NCBI GenBank assembly: GCA_016630955.3 | Contig: CM049987.1 | Location: 2,418,001-2,482,000 of the forward strand | DNA length: 64,000 bases | DNA from: Didymella arachidicola | Taxonomy: Eukaryota; Ascomycota; Dothideomycetes; Pleosporales; Didymellaceae | Reading direction: 5' to 3' | Part shown: positions 61,396 to 64,000 of the stretch, one piece after another | Layout of the letters: every line of letters begins with the position of its first letter | Position numbering within the stretch: position 1 is the first letter of the stretch | Notes under the pieces: generated by a model | Database searches by the model: none | What the model was told of the DNA's origin: nothing | What the model saw: the letters and a program-made list of their open reading frames with translations, nothing else | Translations under genes and position numbers: made by a program

Positions 61396-64000
61396 TCAGC
61401 TTTCGCCTGCTTCCTCTGCTTCCTCTGCTTCCTTTGCTTCCCACTGTTCTGAGGCTCCAAGGGAAGACACAAGGTCAGGATGCCCGTCTCTAAGTATTCG
61501 GGTCCGCCGCTGCGCGCACTGCTGCATCAAGGCTATCGCCTCTGCACTCCGCCCTAGCGACCTCCAGGTGAAGGCAAGATTGTGCATGCTGGTCAGCGTG
61601 TCTGGATGGTCTGCTCCCAGCTTCGTCTTGCGAGTCTCCATCACCTCTACAAACAGCTCCTCAGCGTCCTTCCATCGGCCTTGGTTCCAGTATGTTGACG
61701 CCAGGTTGGCCATGCTAGTCAGCGTGGAAGGATGGTCTGCTCCCAGCTTCGTCTTGCGAGTCTCCATCACCTCCACCTCTAGCTCCTCAGCGTCCTTCCA
61801 TCGGCCTTGGTTCCTGTATGTCGACGCCAGGTTGGCCATGCTGGTCAGCGTGGAAGGATGGTCTGCTCCCAGCTTCGTCTTGCTAGTCTCCATCACCTCC
61901 ACCTCTAGCTCCTCAGCGTCCTTCCATCGGCCTTGGTTCCTGTATGTCGACGCCAGGTTGGCCATGCTGGTCAGCGTGTCTGGATGGTCTGCTCCCAGCT
62001 TCGTCTTGCAAGTCTCCATCACCTCCACCTCTAGCTCCTCAGCGTCCTTCCATCGGCCTTGGCTCCTGTATGTCGACGCCAGGTTGGCCATGCTGGTCAG
62101 CGTGGAAGGATGGTCTGCTCCCAGCTTCGTCTTGCTAGTCTCCATCACCTCTACAAACAGCTCCTCAGCGTCTTTCCATCGGCCTTGGTTCCAGTATGTT
62201 GACGCCAGGTTGGCCATGCTAGTCAGCGTGGAAGGATGGTCTGCTCCCAGCTTCGTCTTGCGAGTCTCCATCACCTCCACCTCTAGCTCCTCAGCGTCCT
62301 TCCATCGGCCTTGGCTCCTGTATGTCGACGCCAGGTTGGCCATGCTGGTCAGCGTGTCTGGATGGTCTGCTCCCAGCTTCGTCTTGCTAGTCTCCATCAC
62401 CTCTACAAACAGCTCCTCAGCGTCCTTCCATCGGCCTTGGCTCCTGTATGTCGACGCCAGGTTGGCAATGCTAGTCAGCGTGTCTGGATGGTCTGCTCCT
62501 AGCTTCGTCTTGCTAGTCTCCATCACCTCTACAAACAGCTCCTCAGCGTCCTTCCATCGGCCTTGGCTCCTGTATGTCGACGCCAGGTTGGCAATGCTAG
62601 TCAGCGTGGAAGGATGGTCTGCTCCTAGCTTCGTCTTGCTAGTCTCCATCACCTCCACCTCTAGCTCCTCAGCGTCCTTCCATCGGCCTTGGTTCCAGTA
62701 TGTTGACGCCAGGTTGGCCATGCTAGTCAGCGTGGAAGGATGGTCTGCTCCCAGCTTCGTCTTGCTAGTCTCCATCACCTCCACCTCTAGCTCCTCAGCG
62801 TCCTTCCATCGGCCTTGGTTCCAGTATGTTGACGCCAGGTTGGCCATGCTGGTCAGCGTGGAAGGATGGTCTGCTCCCAGCTTCGTCTTGCGCTTCTCCA
62901 TCACTTGCTGCTGCAGCTTCTCGGCTTTGCTCCACTCTCCTCCAAGCGAGTACGCGTCTGCCACCATCGCCATGCCCCACCACGTGTCCTCGTGCTCTCG
63001 CCCCAGCACCTTCCGCCGCGCCTTCAACGACGCCACTGCAAGCTCCTCAGCCTCAGCCGCATTGCCTCTCTGCTCCGCATACCACGCTGCTCGATACAGC
63101 AGCGTAGCCCACTGTGTCAACGGCGCCTCGCCCTCCGGTCGCTGCTCTGCAGCTGCTTTCGCGTGTGCAAAGAGCGGTCCGCACACTGCCCAGTTCTCGT
63201 ACGCGCCTGTCGGAAACGCTGTGCTGAGGTTGCAGATGAACTGCTGTTTCCACCGCTCATGCTCGCCGTTCGCTGCCAGCCACGTGCGCATTGCCAGCTG
63301 CACCAGCGCGTGCATTTCGAAGCCTATGCCGTCAGTGTTGACGGAGACAAAACAGAACCTGCGCAGCGCCGCCACATCATCCTCAAAAGCATCTTCCCCT
63401 AAGTCGTCCTCGGTGTCGTTCTGAGAGTGGCTTTCGATGTCATCCCCAGAGCCGTCTTCGGCGCTGTCTTCGGAATTGTCCTCAAAATCGTCCTCGGAGT
63501 TTTCCTCATATTCGCTGTCGGTGCAGTCAGACTGCAATCTATCAGCTCCCTCATCGCAGTCCACCTCATCCTCATGGTCTTCTCGGCTCACACCATCCTC
63601 GTCACGCTCGGCAACTACCTGCAGCACGCTCTTAGGGATCCCCTGCCGATCGAAGAAGCTCATCAGCGACAGCAGATCTGCCGCCGATGGCCGCGACTGC
63701 TTTATGTGCTCAAACGAGATCTGCCACGTCACAATGATCGAGTTCTTCGCCTCCCGGTCGCGCCGTAGCTGGCCTTCATCGCGGTTGAGCAGGCTCGTGC
63801 GCTTACGCTCGCTTTTCCTGTACTCGTTCAGGTACTTGGCCACCGAGCACAGTGGCGCCCGTTGCGAGATGTACGCACCGGCCTGCACGATGGCGAGTGG
63901 CATGCATTCGAGGGCCGCAGCAAGTTCAGCAACGGCGTCGTCGTCGTCGTCCTCCTCCTGCGCCTCCTGCACTGCGTGCGCGCCCAGCTTCTTCCTAAGT
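61396..64000 (-). CDS. NB-ARC / TPR NOD-like receptor, 5' end beyond the window
   Basis: Fungal NLRs sense non-self or pathogens and trigger cell death through an N-terminal effector domain, here outside the window. The frame is open to the right edge (LRKKLGAHAV) and contains the end of the NB-ARC: ALECMPLAIVQAGAYISQ (GLPL-like), LLSLMSFFDRQGIPKSVLQV and FEMHALVQLAMRTWL (fungal MHD equivalent). Between the last two is an acidic D/E/S tract of about 75 residues. Then comes a degenerate TPR (VLGREHEDTWWGMAMVADAY), ten near-identical 42-residue kinesin-light-chain-type TPRs and a degenerate capping repeat (ADHPDTLTSMHNLAFTWRSL). The C-terminus is a short AKEAEEAEEAGES tail. At least 868 residues are visible, without introns. 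Confidence 0.93.
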   Translation of the reverse strand, partial: LRKKLGAHAVQEAQEEDDDDDAVAELAAALECMPLAIVQAGAYISQRAPLCSVAKYLNEYRKSERKRTSLLNRDEGQLRRDREAKNSIIVTWQISFEHIKQSRPSAADLLSLMSFFDRQGIPKSVLQVVAERDEDGVSREDHEDEVDCDEGADRLQSDCTDSEYEENSEDDFEDNSEDSAEDGSGDDIESHSQNDTEDDLGEDAFEDDVAALRRFCFVSVNTDGIGFEMHALVQLAMRTWLAANGEHERWKQQFICNLSTAFPTGAYENWAVCGPLFAHAKAAAEQRPEGEAPLTQWATLLYRAAWYAEQRGNAAEAEELAVASLKARRKVLGREHEDTWWGMAMVADAYSLGGEWSKAEKLQQQVMEKRKTKLGADHPSTLTSMANLASTYWNQGRWKDAEELEVEVMETSKTKLGADHPSTLTSMANLASTYWNQGRWKDAEELEVEVMETSKTKLGADHPSTLTSIANLASTYRSQGRWKDAEELFVEVMETSKTKLGADHPDTLTSIANLASTYRSQGRWKDAEELFVEVMETSKTKLGADHPDTLTSMANLASTYRSQGRWKDAEELEVEVMETRKTKLGADHPSTLTSMANLASTYWNQGRWKDAEELFVEVMETSKTKLGADHPSTLTSMANLASTYRSQGRWKDAEELEVEVMETCKTKLGADHPDTLTSMANLASTYRNQGRWKDAEELEVEVMETSKTKLGADHPSTLTSMANLASTYRNQGRWKDAEELEVEVMETRKTKLGADHPSTLTSMANLASTYWNQGRWKDAEELFVEVMETRKTKLGADHPDTLTSMHNLAFTWRSLGRSAEAIALMQQCAQRRTRILRDGHPDLVSSLGASEQWEAKEAEEAEEAGES
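61630..62889 (-). repeat. Ten 126-bp direct repeats encoding TPR units
   Basis: Period exactly 126 bp. Each unit encodes KTKLGADHP(S/D)TLTS(M/I)ANLA, STY(W/R)(N/S)QGRWKDAEEL, then (E/F)VEVMET(S/R/C). Variation is confined to these few codons and rare silent changes. The antisense strand is also open throughout. Confidence 0.97.

Noticed and set aside
61630..62889. Regularly spaced repeats resembling a CRISPR-like array
   Set aside because: Repeats are contiguous 126-bp coding units with no unique spacers, in a eukaryotic gene.
61568..63424. 618-codon plus-strand ORF over the TPR repeats
   Set aside because: Antisense shadow: the 126-bp period is a multiple of three, so one stop-free antisense unit makes the whole array open. 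The sense frame has clear NB-ARC and TPR motifs.

Overview
This window is nuclear DNA of a filamentous ascomycete, most likely a dothideomycete-type fungus (Pezizomycotina). Genes are spaced 0.3-5 kb apart on both strands. Introns are short (about 42-102 bp) with GT-AG ends and CTRAY-like branch sites. Gene types are typical of filamentous fungi: a HET-domain gene, an NB-ARC/TPR NOD-like receptor, DHA1 and DHA2 MFS transporters, NmrA-like reductases, an FLC/TRP channel and C1-THF synthase. The clade is inferred from gene content; no marker was searched.

Layout. 0-4 kb: a decayed gene at the left edge, a HET gene broken by one in-frame TGA, and an NmrA-like oxidoreductase. 4.7-14.3 kb: a housekeeping block with a UBE2O-like ubiquitin-conjugating enzyme divergent from COG5 across a 69-bp gap, the RNA helicase HAS1, and a six-exon DHA1 transporter. 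14.3-18.8 kb has no convincing gene. 18.8-24.3 kb: one very large disordered protein. 25.2-26.1 kb: an isoflavone-reductase-like enzyme. 29.5-34.8 kb: a compact group (DHA2 transporter, metallo-beta-lactamase-fold hydrolase, beta-hydroxyacid dehydrogenase, carboxymuconolactone decarboxylase) that looks like a small catabolic or detoxification cluster. 36.07-36.20 kb: a tRNA-Glu(CTC) gene. 37.6-47.5 kb: a second housekeeping block with C1-THF synthase, an unrecognised SH3-like protein, eIF3i, a histidine phosphatase and MBF1. 52-54.3 kb: an FLC-family channel. 56.3-57.8 kb: a protein kinase. 58.8-60.0 kb: a poorly resolved gene. 61.4 kb to the right edge: an NLR whose C-terminus is ten almost identical 42-residue TPR units.

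The most unusual item is the tRNA-Glu gene. Besides a 10-nt insert at the canonical intron site (37/38), its D-loop is split by a 49-nt segment that begins GTAAGC, contains CTAAC and ends in AG. It therefore looks like an mRNA-type (spliceosomal) intron inside a Pol III gene. Removing both inserts gives a complete 72-nt tRNA-Glu cloverleaf.

The window is flanked by self/non-self recognition genes (HET on the left, NLR on the right), both on the minus strand. The catabolic group is the only cluster whose products plausibly act together; the other genes are unlinked housekeeping functions. Intron positions were assigned by eye from splice signals, frame continuity and family knowledge, not from transcripts.
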